A stretch of DNA of 64,000 nt from Bacilli bacterium (GTDB taxonomy: Bacteria; Bacillota_I; Bacilli_A; RFN20; CAG-826): assembly GCA_017502465.1 (NCBI GenBank), contig JAFVUY010000012.1:62001-126000 (forward strand), given 5' to 3'. Position numbers and translations under genes: made by a program. Shown here piece by piece: positions 26,746 to 35,734 of this stretch (position 1 is the stretch's first letter; each line of letters starts with the position of its first letter). The notes below the pieces were generated by a model. The model did no database searches, was not told the DNA's origin, and saw nothing but the letters and a program-made list of their open reading frames with translations.

Positions 26746-27717
26746 ATGATTTATTTCATTTTTGGTCTTCAAAGTGCATCTATAAAAGCTAGAATAAAAA
26801 AGATTGTAAAACAATCTTTAGAATTTGTTGATGAAATCAATTTTGGCAAATTTGATGGTTCACAAGTCAATGTTCAAGATTGGGTTGATGAAGCTGCTTT
26901 TATGCCGCTTGGCTATGACAAAAAAGTCATTTCTGTTGAAAATTGCTATTTCTTAAAGAAAATAAAAGGCAAAAACAAAATTGAATCAGACCAAGACTAT
27001 TCAAAATTAATTGAGTATTTAGAACATCCAAATGATTCTACTATTTTAATTATGAGCGTTGTTTCTAATGAATTAGATGAAAAATCTGAGCTTGTAAAAT
27101 TATTACGTTCAAAATCTAACGTTATCCAGATTGCAGAGCCAGACAAAAATCAATGGAAAGATTATGTTAGGATGTATTGCATCGATCATTTGAAGATGAA
27201 TATTGATAAAGATGCTTTGATCGAATTAGGAGATAGAACTGCAACTGATGTTGCCTTATTTCAGAATAACGCGAAGAAATTAGCTTTGTATAAAGATCAT
27301 ATTACCTATGATGATGTTTGTTTAATGGTCCAACGACCGCTTGAAGAAAATGTTTTCCAAATCTTTAATCATTTGATTAACGGTCACAATAGAGATGCTT
27401 TGTCTATTTTCCGTGATTTGCGCGTGACAAATACAGAACCTGTCTATTTAATCAGCGTTTTAGCGAATCAGTTTAGATTATTACAACAAGTTAAATTTTT
27501 AGCATCTAAAAAAATGAGTGACGATGAAATCGCAAAAGAACTCGGAATTAAACCCGTTAGAGTCACCATTTTAAAGAAAAATATATATACTATCTCTGAA
27601 AAAACAATTAGAAATACTTTAGAACAATTGTTTGAATTAGATAGCAACATAAAAAGCGGTACTATTGACCGCCTTTATGCTTTTGAAATGTTTTTAATAA
27701 ATTTTATTAAAGAGTAA
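26746..27717 (+). CDS. holA: DNA polymerase III subunit delta
   Basis: Opens the sliding clamp as part of the clamp loader. The 323 residues show the delta pattern: N-terminal AAA+-like fold without a functional P-loop (MIYFIFGLQSASIKARIKKI), the sensor region, and the helical C-terminal collar (QIFNHLINGHNRDALSIFRDL, LISVLANQFRLLQQVKFL). The location comEC-holA-rpsT is the standard Bacilli order. Its stop codon abuts the stop of rpsT on the other strand with no intervening base, so no separate terminator fits. Confidence 0.93.
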   Translation: MIYFIFGLQSASIKARIKKIVKQSLEFVDEINFGKFDGSQVNVQDWVDEAAFMPLGYDKKVISVENCYFLKKIKGKNKIESDQDYSKLIEYLEHPNDSTILIMSVVSNELDEKSELVKLLRSKSNVIQIAEPDKNQWKDYVRMYCIDHLKMNIDKDALIELGDRTATDVALFQNNAKKLALYKDHITYDDVCLMVQRPLEENVFQIFNHLINGHNRDALSIFRDLRVTNTEPVYLISVLANQFRLLQQVKFLASKKMSDDEIAKELGIKPVRVTILKKNIYTISEKTIRNTLEQLFELDSNIKSGTIDRLYAFEMFLINFIKE

Positions 27718-27981
27718 TTATTTTAAAGAATCAACTAAACGGGCTAATTCGGCTTTTTGTCTTTTTGCTGTGTTGGCGTGTTGGACACCATCACTGACTG
27801 TTTTATCGATTAAAGAATACGCTTTTGCTAAAGCAACTTTCGCGGCTTCTAAATCTTTAGCTTGGACAGCTAAGCGAACTTTTTTAGCAGCTGTTCTGAC
27901 AGCTGATTTTTTAGCAGCGTTTCTTTGACGTGCTTTTTCTGATGTGCCGATTCTTTTAATTTGTGATTTGATGTTTGCCAT
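27718..27981 (-). CDS. rpsT: 30S ribosomal protein S20
   Basis: Small-subunit protein that binds the 5' domain of 16S rRNA. The 87 residues are basic and Ala-rich (MANIKSQIKRIGTSEKARQRNAAKKSAVRT) and match the family throughout, ending in ARLVDSLK. The Shine-Dalgarno AGAGGT precedes the ATG on the minus strand. Upstream there is an inverted repeat, TATCAA/TTGATA (28016-28030), overlapping a possible weak promoter. It converges on holA end to end. Confidence 0.97.
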   Translation of the reverse strand: MANIKSQIKRIGTSEKARQRNAAKKSAVRTAAKKVRLAVQAKDLEAAKVALAKAYSLIDKTVSDGVQHANTAKRQKAELARLVDSLK

Positions 27982-28015
27982 TTAAAATACCTCTTTCTAA
28001 TAACGTTAGTTATGT

Positions 28016-28030
28016 TATCAAATATTGATA
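28016..28030 (-). repeat. Inverted repeat in the rpsT upstream region
   Basis: TATCAA and TTGATA arms flank ATA, between rpsT and the acyl ligase gene. It overlaps a candidate weak rpsT promoter. Significance is uncertain in AT-rich sequence. Confidence 0.25.
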
Positions 28031-28060
28031 AATATTGCAATTGTTATTTGTGCTTGAAAT

Positions 28061-30070
28061 TTATTTTTTCTTTAAAACATTCAAGAATGCTTCAGTGAAT
28101 TCGTTAAGTGTTGCAAGTTTGCCATATAAATTTTCATCTAGTTTGACACCAAAATGTCCTTCGGATTTTTGCAACAATTCAACATAACTCATCGAATCTC
28201 CGCCTAGATCGTTAATCCAGTGAGCGTCATCTTCAATTTTGAATTTTGGAAGAACAAGTACTTGAGAGAAAATTTCTCTTAATGGTTCTCTAACTGTAAG
28301 AATTTCTTCTTCGGTGAAACCGACAATTGGTTTCTTTTCAGCTTTTTCATCAATTGAGATGTAATTTGGATCTTTGTTTTTAATAGCTTTTTTGACTTCG
28401 AAGCGTTTAACTTTCATCGAGTTAGCAATTGGAAGTTTGTTTTTGGATAAGTAGAACTCGTCGATTTTGCCATTCTTTGGTAATTGGGTAGCAATTTCTT
28501 TGATTTCCTTTTTAATTCCTTCATATCTTTCGTCAGTACAAGTCATTGAAAGTTCAATAACAAGAATGATTTTTTCGTTTGAAGAATTTCCTTCTCTTAA
28601 ACCAAAGATGGTTAAGTTAGAAACATCACTGACACCTTTAAAGAATAATTCAAGTTCATCTGGGAAGATGTTTTCTCCATCGGCGTTGATGATGACATCT
28701 TTAATTCTGCCTTTAATGTAATAATTACCTGATTCATCACATTCCGCGATATCGCCTGTTGCAAAGAAACCTTCCTCATCAAGTGGTGTAACTCTTTCGA
28801 CTCCACCAATAATTTCTTTTGAGTGAATAATATTTGATTTAACAAATAATTCGCCTCTATTAGGAATTTCAGGATTTGTTGGTAAAATCTTATATTCAAT
28901 TCCGTATAATGGGTGTCCGATATCGCCTCTTAATCTTTCTTCAACATCGCTTCTTAAATTGACAGATGTAACACCTATTTCAGTCATTCCATATCCATTA
29001 TATAATGGATAACCAACACCATTGATAATTCTAGCGGTACTTTCATTTAGATAACCACCGCCAGAAATACAATATCTAACTTTGTTTCCTAAAATACTCT
29101 TTTGAACAAAACTTCTAACGATTCCAGATGATGCTTTTCCTGCTTGCTCTTTGCTAATTTCTTTATTGTTATACGCAATAAGATTTTTGAGTAATTCGGC
29201 TTTTTTAGGTTCCGCCATCTCAGCTTTTCTTGAAAGTGTTTGTGCCATTGAATCCCAGAAGAGTGGTACTGAGAAAACATGGGTAATACCAACTTTTTGG
29301 CAAATACTTAACACGTCTGAAGGTGCTAATGATTGAGGATAGACAATAGTCTTTCCGTAATAGGTGAACCATAAAAATACAGCAACAAAACCAAAAATAT
29401 GATGGAATGGAATCATTGCGAGAATTTTAAGATCTCCACATTTGTTTGGATACATTAAATCTTTGGTTTCTTCAGGCATTTTTAAGGAAGCTTGGATTTG
29501 AGAAACAAAATTTTGTCCATTAAAGACCATCAATTTTACATCTCCTGTTGTTCCAGAAGAACAAAGGATTAAATTATTATCCCAATCAGCTGTTTCGATG
29601 TCTTTTAAACCATTAAAATCTAATAATTCTTCTATATTAAACTTATCAACTTCATATTCGTATAAATCATCACTAACAATACCAACAGCGCCGCTTTGAT
29701 TAATTAAATTGATCGTGCCGTTATGTCCTGTCCTTGCGTCAATTAATAAAGGTGTAAAACCACTAATGGCAATAGCCCAGAAAACTTCACCCCAGTGAGG
29801 ATTATTGACCATTTTTAAGACAATTGGTTTATGATGTTCTTTATTTTTCGTGAATCTTGATAAGTTGTAAGCAATTGTTCGTACGTTTTTATCGAATTGA
29901 GAATATTTGTATTTTTTTAATTTGCCGTCTTCGTTGTAATATTGGCAAGCAAGAGCTTTTCTATTTCTTAATATAGATAATTTATATATGCTTTTTAAAT
30001 CTTTGTCAGTGTTATCCAACAATTTGGCTTGCTCAATAAAAACTTTGATTTTTTCATATTCTGGATACAT
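28061..30070 (-). CDS. AMP-forming acyl ligase fused to an acyl-carrier domain
   Basis: ANL-superfamily adenylating enzyme with its own carrier. The 669 residues start with the adenylation domain: P-loop LCSSGTTGD (near residue 170), NGYGMTEIG (A5, near 360), ATGDIAECDESG and the hinge GRIKDVIINADGENI. From about 590 there is a phosphopantetheine-binding domain with LGGDSMS, Ser626 being the expected attachment site for AcpS (8249-8566). Long-chain fatty acid is the likely substrate, to be loaded onto the fused carrier for phospholipid or surface-lipid acylation; a single NRPS-like activity is the alternative. There is no condensation or reductase domain nearby. A promoter lies at 30095-30122. 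Confidence 0.85.
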   Translation of the reverse strand: MYPEYEKIKVFIEQAKLLDNTDKDLKSIYKLSILRNRKALACQYYNEDGKLKKYKYSQFDKNVRTIAYNLSRFTKNKEHHKPIVLKMVNNPHWGEVFWAIAISGFTPLLIDARTGHNGTINLINQSGAVGIVSDDLYEYEVDKFNIEELLDFNGLKDIETADWDNNLILCSSGTTGDVKLMVFNGQNFVSQIQASLKMPEETKDLMYPNKCGDLKILAMIPFHHIFGFVAVFLWFTYYGKTIVYPQSLAPSDVLSICQKVGITHVFSVPLFWDSMAQTLSRKAEMAEPKKAELLKNLIAYNNKEISKEQAGKASSGIVRSFVQKSILGNKVRYCISGGGYLNESTARIINGVGYPLYNGYGMTEIGVTSVNLRSDVEERLRGDIGHPLYGIEYKILPTNPEIPNRGELFVKSNIIHSKEIIGGVERVTPLDEEGFFATGDIAECDESGNYYIKGRIKDVIINADGENIFPDELELFFKGVSDVSNLTIFGLREGNSSNEKIILVIELSMTCTDERYEGIKKEIKEIATQLPKNGKIDEFYLSKNKLPIANSMKVKRFEVKKAIKNKDPNYISIDEKAEKKPIVGFTEEEILTVREPLREIFSQVLVLPKFKIEDDAHWINDLGGDSMSYVELLQKSEGHFGVKLDENLYGKLATLNEFTEAFLNVLKKK

Positions 30071-30094
30071 ATATACTTTCCGTCCTTTGTCATT

Positions 30095-30122
30095 ATTTTA
30101 CTTAAAAATAAATATTATTCAA
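30095..30122 (-). promoter_or_regulatory. Promoter of the acyl ligase gene
   Basis: On the minus strand TTGAAT (30117-30122) is 16 nt from TAAAAT (30095-30100). The leader contains a purine-rich ribosome-binding site (GGACGGAAAG). Confidence 0.5.
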
Positions 30123-30150
30123 CTTTTCAATTAAATCAAAGCCTTTCTTT

Positions 30151-30179
30151 TTGTATATTTTTAGCAATAGTTTTATTAT
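30151..30179 (+). promoter_or_regulatory. Promoter of the DUF2188 gene
   Basis: TTGTAT (30151-30156), a 17-nt spacer and TATTAT (30174-30179), followed by a leader with AGAGGT before the ATG at 30200. Confidence 0.55.
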
Positions 30180-30199
30180 ATTAATAGAGGTATTCAGAT

Positions 30200-30409
30200 A
30201 TGGCAGAGAAAAAAATTTATCACGTCTCAAAACGTAAAGAAGATAACAAATGGCAAGTATTCATTAGAGGTTCTGATAAAGTTATCAAGCTTTTCAAAAC
30301 TAAGGTTGAAGCAGAAGAATATGTCAAAGTAATGGCGGAAAACCAAGGTGCTACCTATGTAACACACGCTTCAAAAGGGGCCCACAAAGGAAAAATGCAA
30401 AAGAAATAA
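30200..30409 (+). CDS. DUF2188 domain small protein
   Basis: A 69-residue basic protein consisting almost wholly of one DUF2188 domain: IYHVSKRKEDNKWQVFIRG, then VIKLFKTKVEAEEYVKVMAEN, and a basic tail (HASKGAHKGKMQKK). This family is widespread, small and uncharacterised. It has its own promoter and terminator, so it is a free-standing gene. The basic tail could bind nucleic acid, but nothing in the sequence proves it. Confidence 0.85.
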   Translation: MAEKKIYHVSKRKEDNKWQVFIRGSDKVIKLFKTKVEAEEYVKVMAENQGATYVTHASKGAHKGKMQKK

Positions 30410-30410
30410 A

Positions 30411-30437
30411 GAATGGAGTTTACTCCATTTTTTTATT
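30411..30437 (+). terminator. Terminator after the DUF2188 gene
   Basis: AATGGAGT pairs with ACTCCATT, followed by a T-run. Confidence 0.82.
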
Positions 30438-30478
30438 TTTATCTACCAATATTCAACTAATTATTGTAAGATAAGCCT

Positions 30479-31420
30479 ATGATTAACAAAGAAAATATTA
30501 GACTTGTATTTATGGGAACGCCCCAAATATCTGCCGACACACTAGAAGGCCTTATTGAAGACGGATATAACGTTGTTGGAATAGTATCTCAACCAGATAG
30601 ACCTGTAGGAAGAAAAGCTATTTTAGAAAAAACCCCTACAAAATTAATCGGTGAAAAATATAATATCCCAGTTTTTCAACCTGTTCGTATTAGAAACGAA
30701 TATGAATTTTTGCTCGAATTAAAACCAGATATTATTATCACTCTTGCTTATGGACAAATAGTTCCACAAGCTGTTTTAGATATTCCTAAATATGGATGTT
30801 TAAATTTACATGGATCTTTATTACCAAAATATAGAGGAGCTTCTCCTGTCCAAACAGCGTTATTTGATAACGAAACTGTCACTGGTGTCACATTAATGGA
30901 AATGACAGCAAAAATGGACGCTGGTAAAATGTATGCAAAAGAAGAAGTAAAAATAGACGAAGACGATAATTTCACCAGCTTATTCTCTAAAATAGGTGAC
31001 GCTGCAAAAAGGTTAATCATTCGAGAATTACCTAATTATTTATCAGGTAATATCGTGGGCATTGAACAAAACGAAGAAGAAGTCACTTTCACTAAAATAA
31101 TCAAACCAGAAGATGAAAAAATAAATTTGGAATTTTCTAAAGAAACAATTATCGGTTTAATTAAAGGGCTTTCTGATGAACCTGGAGCCTACCTATTATT
31201 AAACAATGAAAAATTTAAAATTTATAAAGCAAAAATTCATTCTGATAATGTCGTCGGAGAAGTAGGACAAATATTGACGGCAGATAAAACTGGTTTATTA
31301 CTTCAATGTTCTAATGGAATCATAGCTTTGCTAGAAGTCCAAAAACAAGGCAAAAAGAAAATGGATTACCGTTCATTTATTAACGGCAATCAAAATATAA
31401 AAGGCGTTATCTTAAAATAA
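30479..31420 (+). CDS. fmt: Methionyl-tRNA formyltransferase
   Basis: Formylates initiator Met-tRNA from 10-formyl-tetrahydrofolate. The 313 residues comprise the formyltransferase core (RLVFMGTPQISADTLEGLI; active-site block LNLHGSLLPKYRGASPVQ near residue 110, then GVTLMEMTAKMDAGKM) and the OB-like C-terminal domain. It carries its own start signals: TAAGAT ends 6 nt before the ATG, possibly a weak leaderless -10, and no Shine-Dalgarno is seen. It is followed by a terminator. The deformylase gene is not in the window. Confidence 0.95.
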   Translation: MINKENIRLVFMGTPQISADTLEGLIEDGYNVVGIVSQPDRPVGRKAILEKTPTKLIGEKYNIPVFQPVRIRNEYEFLLELKPDIIITLAYGQIVPQAVLDIPKYGCLNLHGSLLPKYRGASPVQTALFDNETVTGVTLMEMTAKMDAGKMYAKEEVKIDEDDNFTSLFSKIGDAAKRLIIRELPNYLSGNIVGIEQNEEEVTFTKIIKPEDEKINLEFSKETIIGLIKGLSDEPGAYLLLNNEKFKIYKAKIHSDNVVGEVGQILTADKTGLLLQCSNGIIALLEVQKQGKKKMDYRSFINGNQNIKGVILK

Positions 31421-31430
31421 TATTTAATTT

Positions 31431-31466
31431 AAAAACCATTTCTTGATAGAAGTGGTTTTTTGTTTT
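31431..31466 (+). terminator. Terminator after fmt
   Basis: AAACCATTTCT pairs with AGAAGTGGTTT with one G-T wobble across TGAT, followed by a T-run. Confidence 0.82.
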
Positions 31467-31477
31467 AGGATGAATGT

Positions 31478-33808
31478 ATGAAAACTTTAGTTTTATCTGT
31501 TCATCAACTCGTGGATTTTTTGTTAAGAAAAGGCGATATTGACACTCGCGTTTTTAATCGTTCTTCAATGACCGAAGGTTCTAAACTCCACAGTTGGTAT
31601 CAAAACACTCAAACAAAAGGTTATATTTCAGAATATCCGTTGAAATGCGAAATTGTCTCGGATGATATAAGCGTAACGATACAAGGTCGGGCCGATGGAA
31701 TTATTCATCAAAACGATCGTTATATCATTGACGAACTTAAAACAACCGTTATTGATATACATGAGTTTTATAACGAAAACTTTGAATGGCATTTAGGCCA
31801 AGCTATATGCTATGCATATATGTTTGCGAGGGAACAAAAATTAGACGAAATGGGAATTAAACTGACATATATTCGCCAGGGTAAAGAAAAAGAAAGAATG
31901 TCTAAAAGTTTCTCCTTTAAATTTATTGAACTTGAAAATTATGTAAAAGATTTAGTGGAAGCATATTTGGATTTTTACAATATTGTTTTTAAACATATTG
32001 AAAATAGACAGCAAAGTTTAAAAGATCTTTCTTTCCCTTTTGATAATTTTAGAAAAGGGCAAAAAGAATTGGCTAAATATGCTTTCGGGAACGCGGAAAA
32101 CGGTGGAGTTTTATTCGTAGAAGCTCCTACGGGTATTGGCAAAACCATGTCCACTCTTTATCCATATTTGAAAAGCATCTCAAACAATAATGATTCCAAG
32201 ATTTTTTATCTTACATCAAAAACAAGCGGAAAAGAATCCGCTGTCCACGCTTTAAATCTTCTTCAAGAAAAAGGAGCGGAAGTTAATTACATTTCAGTCA
32301 CAGCGAAAGAAAAAATATGTTTATGCAAGGGAAAAGGCTGCAACCCAGAGGAATGTCCTTACACTAAAAATTACTATAACAAGATTCAATCTGTTCTTAG
32401 ATATGCATTATTAAGCACAAATAAATTTACCAGTAATAATATTACTGAATTAGCTATTGAAAATGAAGTTTGTCCTTTCGAACTGCAACTTGATTTATCG
32501 TTATTTTGTGATGTTATTGTCTGTGATTATAACTATATGTTTGATCCTACCGCATATATGAAAAGGTACTTTGATGAAGATTGTTCTAACTATCATGCTT
32601 TAATTGATGAAGCTCATAATTTAGTAGATCGTTCTAGGTCCATGTATAGCGCTTCTTTATCGTTATCTCTTTTTGAAAAAACTAGAAAATCTTTAAGGCG
32701 TTACAACAATAAAAAGGTTAAAAGTATGATTAAGCGATGCCAATTATTATTTGACGAATTCGCTCTTTTTGAACAAGGCTCCACTATTGTTGAAGAATTT
32801 AAAGATAAAATATATAAAAAACTAAATAATTTTATCAACAAATACCAAGACTTGGCGAAAGATAAAGAAAACCAAATTCCAAAAGAAGTTACAGACTTAT
32901 ATATAGAAGTTAACACATTTTTAAAAATATCAGAATTAACTGCATCTAACTACATAAAATATGTAGAAATAGATGAAAATGATGTAATTATTCACATTTA
33001 TTGCCTCGATCCAAGTCGTTTTATTAAAGCTAGAACAAACATGATTAAGAGTGCCTTATTTTTCTCCGCTACGCTATCACCGATTGATTATTACATTGAT
33101 ACGCTTGGTGGAAATCAAGACACGCCAAGATTAAAACTTCCGTCACCTTTTCCTATATCTAATCTCAAGCTTTTAATTGCTCCAAAAATTTCAATTAAAT
33201 ACAAAAATAGAGAAGAAAGTTATGGAAAAGTAGTTGAATATATTAAAAAGTTTGTAGGTTGCAAAACTGGTAACTATTTCGTCTATGTTCCGAGCTATCA
33301 ATATTTAGATAAAATCAAAGAGTTGATTAATTTTGATGATAATTTTGACATCTATTTTCAAACTAGCGAAATGAGCGATAATGATAAAATCTCTTTCATT
33401 AATAATTTTCAACCTAATCCGGTCAAAACGACCATTGGCTTTTGTGTTATAGGTGGAGCGTTTTCCGAAGGAATTGACCTTATTAGCGATAGATTAATCG
33501 GAGCTGTTATTGTTGGGGTTGGCATGCCTCGAATTAATTTTGAAAGCGACCAAATCAAAGAATATTACAACAACAAAGAAATGCCAGGGTATAACTATGC
33601 TTATACTAACCCAGGAATGAATAAAGTCATGCAGGCTGTTGGAAGAGTAATAAGAAGCGAAACTGATAAAGGTGCTGTTCTTTTAATTGATGAAAGATAC
33701 ACATATGCCACATATAGAAACCTTTTTAAAAGCGAATGGAAAGAATATGAATTAGTCTTTTCAAAAGAACAATTAGAGACCAAAATAACAAATTTCTTTA
33801 ATAAGTAA
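31478..33808 (+). CDS. PD-(D/E)XK nuclease fused to a DinG/XPD-type helicase
   Basis: A 776-residue fusion. Residues 1 to about 170 form a RecB/Cas4-like nuclease with GRADGII (near 70), DELKTT (near 86) and WHLGQAICYAY, the standard catalytic Asp, Glu-x-Lys and Gln-Tyr pattern. From about 185 comes a superfamily 2 helicase with Walker A EAPTGIGKT (near 213), DEAHNL (near 377) and motif VI VMQAVGRVIRSETDKG. Cysteines in KICLCKGKGCNPEECPY (near 281-298) and EVCPFE (near 331) fit the XPD/DinG iron-sulfur cluster. A role in 5'-3' unwinding coupled to strand cleavage in repair is inferred. It stands alone. Confidence 0.88.
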   Translation: MKTLVLSVHQLVDFLLRKGDIDTRVFNRSSMTEGSKLHSWYQNTQTKGYISEYPLKCEIVSDDISVTIQGRADGIIHQNDRYIIDELKTTVIDIHEFYNENFEWHLGQAICYAYMFAREQKLDEMGIKLTYIRQGKEKERMSKSFSFKFIELENYVKDLVEAYLDFYNIVFKHIENRQQSLKDLSFPFDNFRKGQKELAKYAFGNAENGGVLFVEAPTGIGKTMSTLYPYLKSISNNNDSKIFYLTSKTSGKESAVHALNLLQEKGAEVNYISVTAKEKICLCKGKGCNPEECPYTKNYYNKIQSVLRYALLSTNKFTSNNITELAIENEVCPFELQLDLSLFCDVIVCDYNYMFDPTAYMKRYFDEDCSNYHALIDEAHNLVDRSRSMYSASLSLSLFEKTRKSLRRYNNKKVKSMIKRCQLLFDEFALFEQGSTIVEEFKDKIYKKLNNFINKYQDLAKDKENQIPKEVTDLYIEVNTFLKISELTASNYIKYVEIDENDVIIHIYCLDPSRFIKARTNMIKSALFFSATLSPIDYYIDTLGGNQDTPRLKLPSPFPISNLKLLIAPKISIKYKNREESYGKVVEYIKKFVGCKTGNYFVYVPSYQYLDKIKELINFDDNFDIYFQTSEMSDNDKISFINNFQPNPVKTTIGFCVIGGAFSEGIDLISDRLIGAVIVGVGMPRINFESDQIKEYYNNKEMPGYNYAYTNPGMNKVMQAVGRVIRSETDKGAVLLIDERYTYATYRNLFKSEWKEYELVFSKEQLETKITNFFNK

Positions 33809-33816
33809 TTTGTAAT

Positions 33817-33825
33817 TGATATAAT
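33817..33825 (+). promoter_or_regulatory. Extended -10 of lepA, leaderless
   Basis: TGATATAAT (33817-33825) is followed by TTCAAAT and the ATG, a 7-nt gap, with no Shine-Dalgarno. The extended TGn compensates for a poor -35. Confidence 0.55.
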
Positions 33826-33832
33826 TTCAAAT

Positions 33833-35644
33833 ATGGATTTTACACAGAAAAAAATGAGAAATTTTTCCATAATCGCTCACATCGATCATGGAAAAAGTAC
33901 ACTTGCAGATAGAATATTAGAAATGACAGGAGCTATCCAAGAAAGAGATATGAAGGATCAAGTTCTTGATTCTTTAGAATTGGAAAGAGAAAGAGGAATC
34001 ACAATCAAATTAAACGCTGTCACAATGCAATATAAAGCTAAAAATGGTGAAACATATATTTTTAATTTGATAGACACTCCTGGACATGTTGACTTTACTT
34101 ACGAAGTATCTCGTTCCTTAGCAGCTTGTGAAGGCGCTATTTTAGTTGTTGATGCTACTCAAGGTGTAGAAGCCCAAACACTAGCAAATGTTTATTTAGC
34201 AGTTGATAATGACTTAGAATTAATGCCAGTAATCAACAAAGTTGATTTACCAAGTGCCCAACCGGATGTTGTTAAAAAAGAAATAGAACAAAGAATTGGA
34301 ATTTTAGCCGAAAACGCAGTTGAAGTTAGCGCTAAAACAGGATTTGGTGTCGATGAGTTATTGGAACGCATTGTAACTGATATCCCCGCGCCAAGCGGAG
34401 ATCCTGACGCACCATTCAAAGCCTTAATTTTTGATAGTTACTACGATTCTTATCGTGGTGTTGTTATTTTAGTACGTGTGAAAGAAGGTTCTATTAAAGT
34501 CGGAGATAAAATCTACCTTATGGCAGCTAAAAAAGAATATTTAGTTACCGAATTAGGCATTAGAACTCCTGAAGAAATTAAAACAAAAGAACTAACATGC
34601 GGACAAGTTGGTTATATTTGTGCGCAAATCAAAGATATTCACGATGTTAGGCCTGGTGAAACGGTTACATCTTTTGAAAACCCTGCAAAAGAGGCTTTGC
34701 CTGGATATAGGGTTATTAACCCTATGGTTTATTGTGGCTTATATCCAGTCGAATCAAAAGATTATCAAAACTTAAAAGAAGCTTTAGAAAAATTGTCCCT
34801 AAACGACGCTTCTCTACAATATGTAGCAGAAACATCGCAAGCCTTAGGTTTTGGCTTTAGATGCGGCTTTTTAGGCCTACTTCACATGGATATCGTTCAA
34901 GAACGATTAGAAAGAGAATATGGTCTTGATTTGATATTAACCGCCCCTAGCGTTATTTATCACGTTCATATGACTGATGGAACTGTCATTAATTTAGATA
35001 ATCCTTCAAAATTGCCTGAAGCATCTAAAATCAATTACATCGAGGAACCATATGTTAAAGCATCAATAATGACTCCAAAAGAATATGTGGGTCCAATTAT
35101 GGAATTATGCCAAGAAAAAAGAGGTATCTATCAAACTCTAGATTATTTTGATGATACTCGTATGGTTTTAGTTTACGAAATTCCTTTATCCGAAATTGTT
35201 TACAATTTCTTTGATAAATTGAAAAGTTATACAAAAGGATACGCTTCTTTCGATTATGAATATTCTTCATATAGAAGAGGTGAACTTGCAAAATTGGATG
35301 TTTTATTAAATGGCACGATTGTCGATGCGCTTAGTTCTATTGTACATAGACCAACAGCATACCATCGTGGTGTCTCTATTATTAGAAGGATAAAAAACGT
35401 CATTCCAAGACAACAATTTGAAATTCCAATTCAAGCAGCTATAGGCGGAAAAGTTATTGCAAGATGCGATGTTAAAGCGGTAAGAAAAGACGTTTTAGCA
35501 AAATGTTATGGCGGTGATATTTCTAGAAAGAAAAAGTTGCTTGAAAAACAAAAAGAAGGCAAAAAGAGAATGAAGAAAGTTGGATCTGTCGAGGTCCCAC
35601 AAGAAGCCTTTATGTCAATTCTTTCTATCGATGATGAAGAATAG
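33833..35644 (+). CDS. lepA: Elongation factor 4 (back-translocase GTPase)
   Basis: Ribosome-bound translational GTPase that remodels stalled or mis-translocated ribosomes. The 603 residues have the G1 motif [10 protein letters not shown]3 DTPGHVD, G4 NKVD, domains II, III and V, and the LepA-specific C-terminal domain ([19 protein letters not shown] end). All GTP-binding residues are intact. The start ATG at 33833 lies just after an extended -10 with no ribosome-binding site, so a leaderless mRNA is predicted. It is a single-gene unit upstream of the Fic-like gene. Confidence 0.97.
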   Translation: MDFTQKKMRNFSIIAHIDHGKSTLADRILEMTGAIQERDMKDQVLDSLELERERGITIKLNAVTMQYKAKNGETYIFNLIDTPGHVDFTYEVSRSLAACEGAILVVDATQGVEAQTLANVYLAVDNDLELMPVINKVDLPSAQPDVVKKEIEQRIGILAENAVEVSAKTGFGVDELLERIVTDIPAPSGDPDAPFKALIFDSYYDSYRGVVILVRVKEGSIKVGDKIYLMAAKKEYLVTELGIRTPEEIKTKELTCGQVGYICAQIKDIHDVRPGETVTSFENPAKEALPGYRVINPMVYCGLYPVESKDYQNLKEALEKLSLNDASLQYVAETSQALGFGFRCGFLGLLHMDIVQERLEREYGLDLILTAPSVIYHVHMTDGTVINLDNPSKLPEASKINYIEEPYVKASIMTPKEYVGPIMELCQEKRGIYQTLDYFDDTRMVLVYEIPLSEIVYNFFDKLKSYTKGYASFDYEYSSYRRGELAKLDVLLNGTIVDALSSIVHRPTAYHRGVSIIRRIKNVIPRQQFEIPIQAAIGGKVIARCDVKAVRKDVLAKCYGGDISRKKKLLEKQKEGKKRMKKVGSVEVPQEAFMSILSIDDEE

Positions 35645-35680
35645 AATTAGTTAATAATTAGTAATTTTTTAGTAAAAGTA

Positions 35681-35709
35681 TTGTTTACAATAAATTAATG
35701 ACGTATAAT
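35681..35709 (+). promoter_or_regulatory. Promoter of the Fic-fold gene
   Basis: TTGTTT (35681-35686), a 17-nt spacer and perfect TATAAT (35704-35709), followed by a short leader with AGGAGG (35722-35727). Confidence 0.68.
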
Positions 35710-35734
35710 TGAATTGTTAATAGGAGGATTGTCT

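Noticed and set aside
30467-30472. Leaderless -10 of fmt
   Set aside because: TAAGAT at 6 nt from the ATG fits the pattern, but the hexamer matches poorly and no -35 is present, so I did not count it.
31446-31477. Leaderless promoter of the nuclease-helicase gene (TTGATA-17-TAGGAT)
   Set aside because: It lies within the fmt terminator stem, and AGGA can also act as a Shine-Dalgarno; ambiguous.
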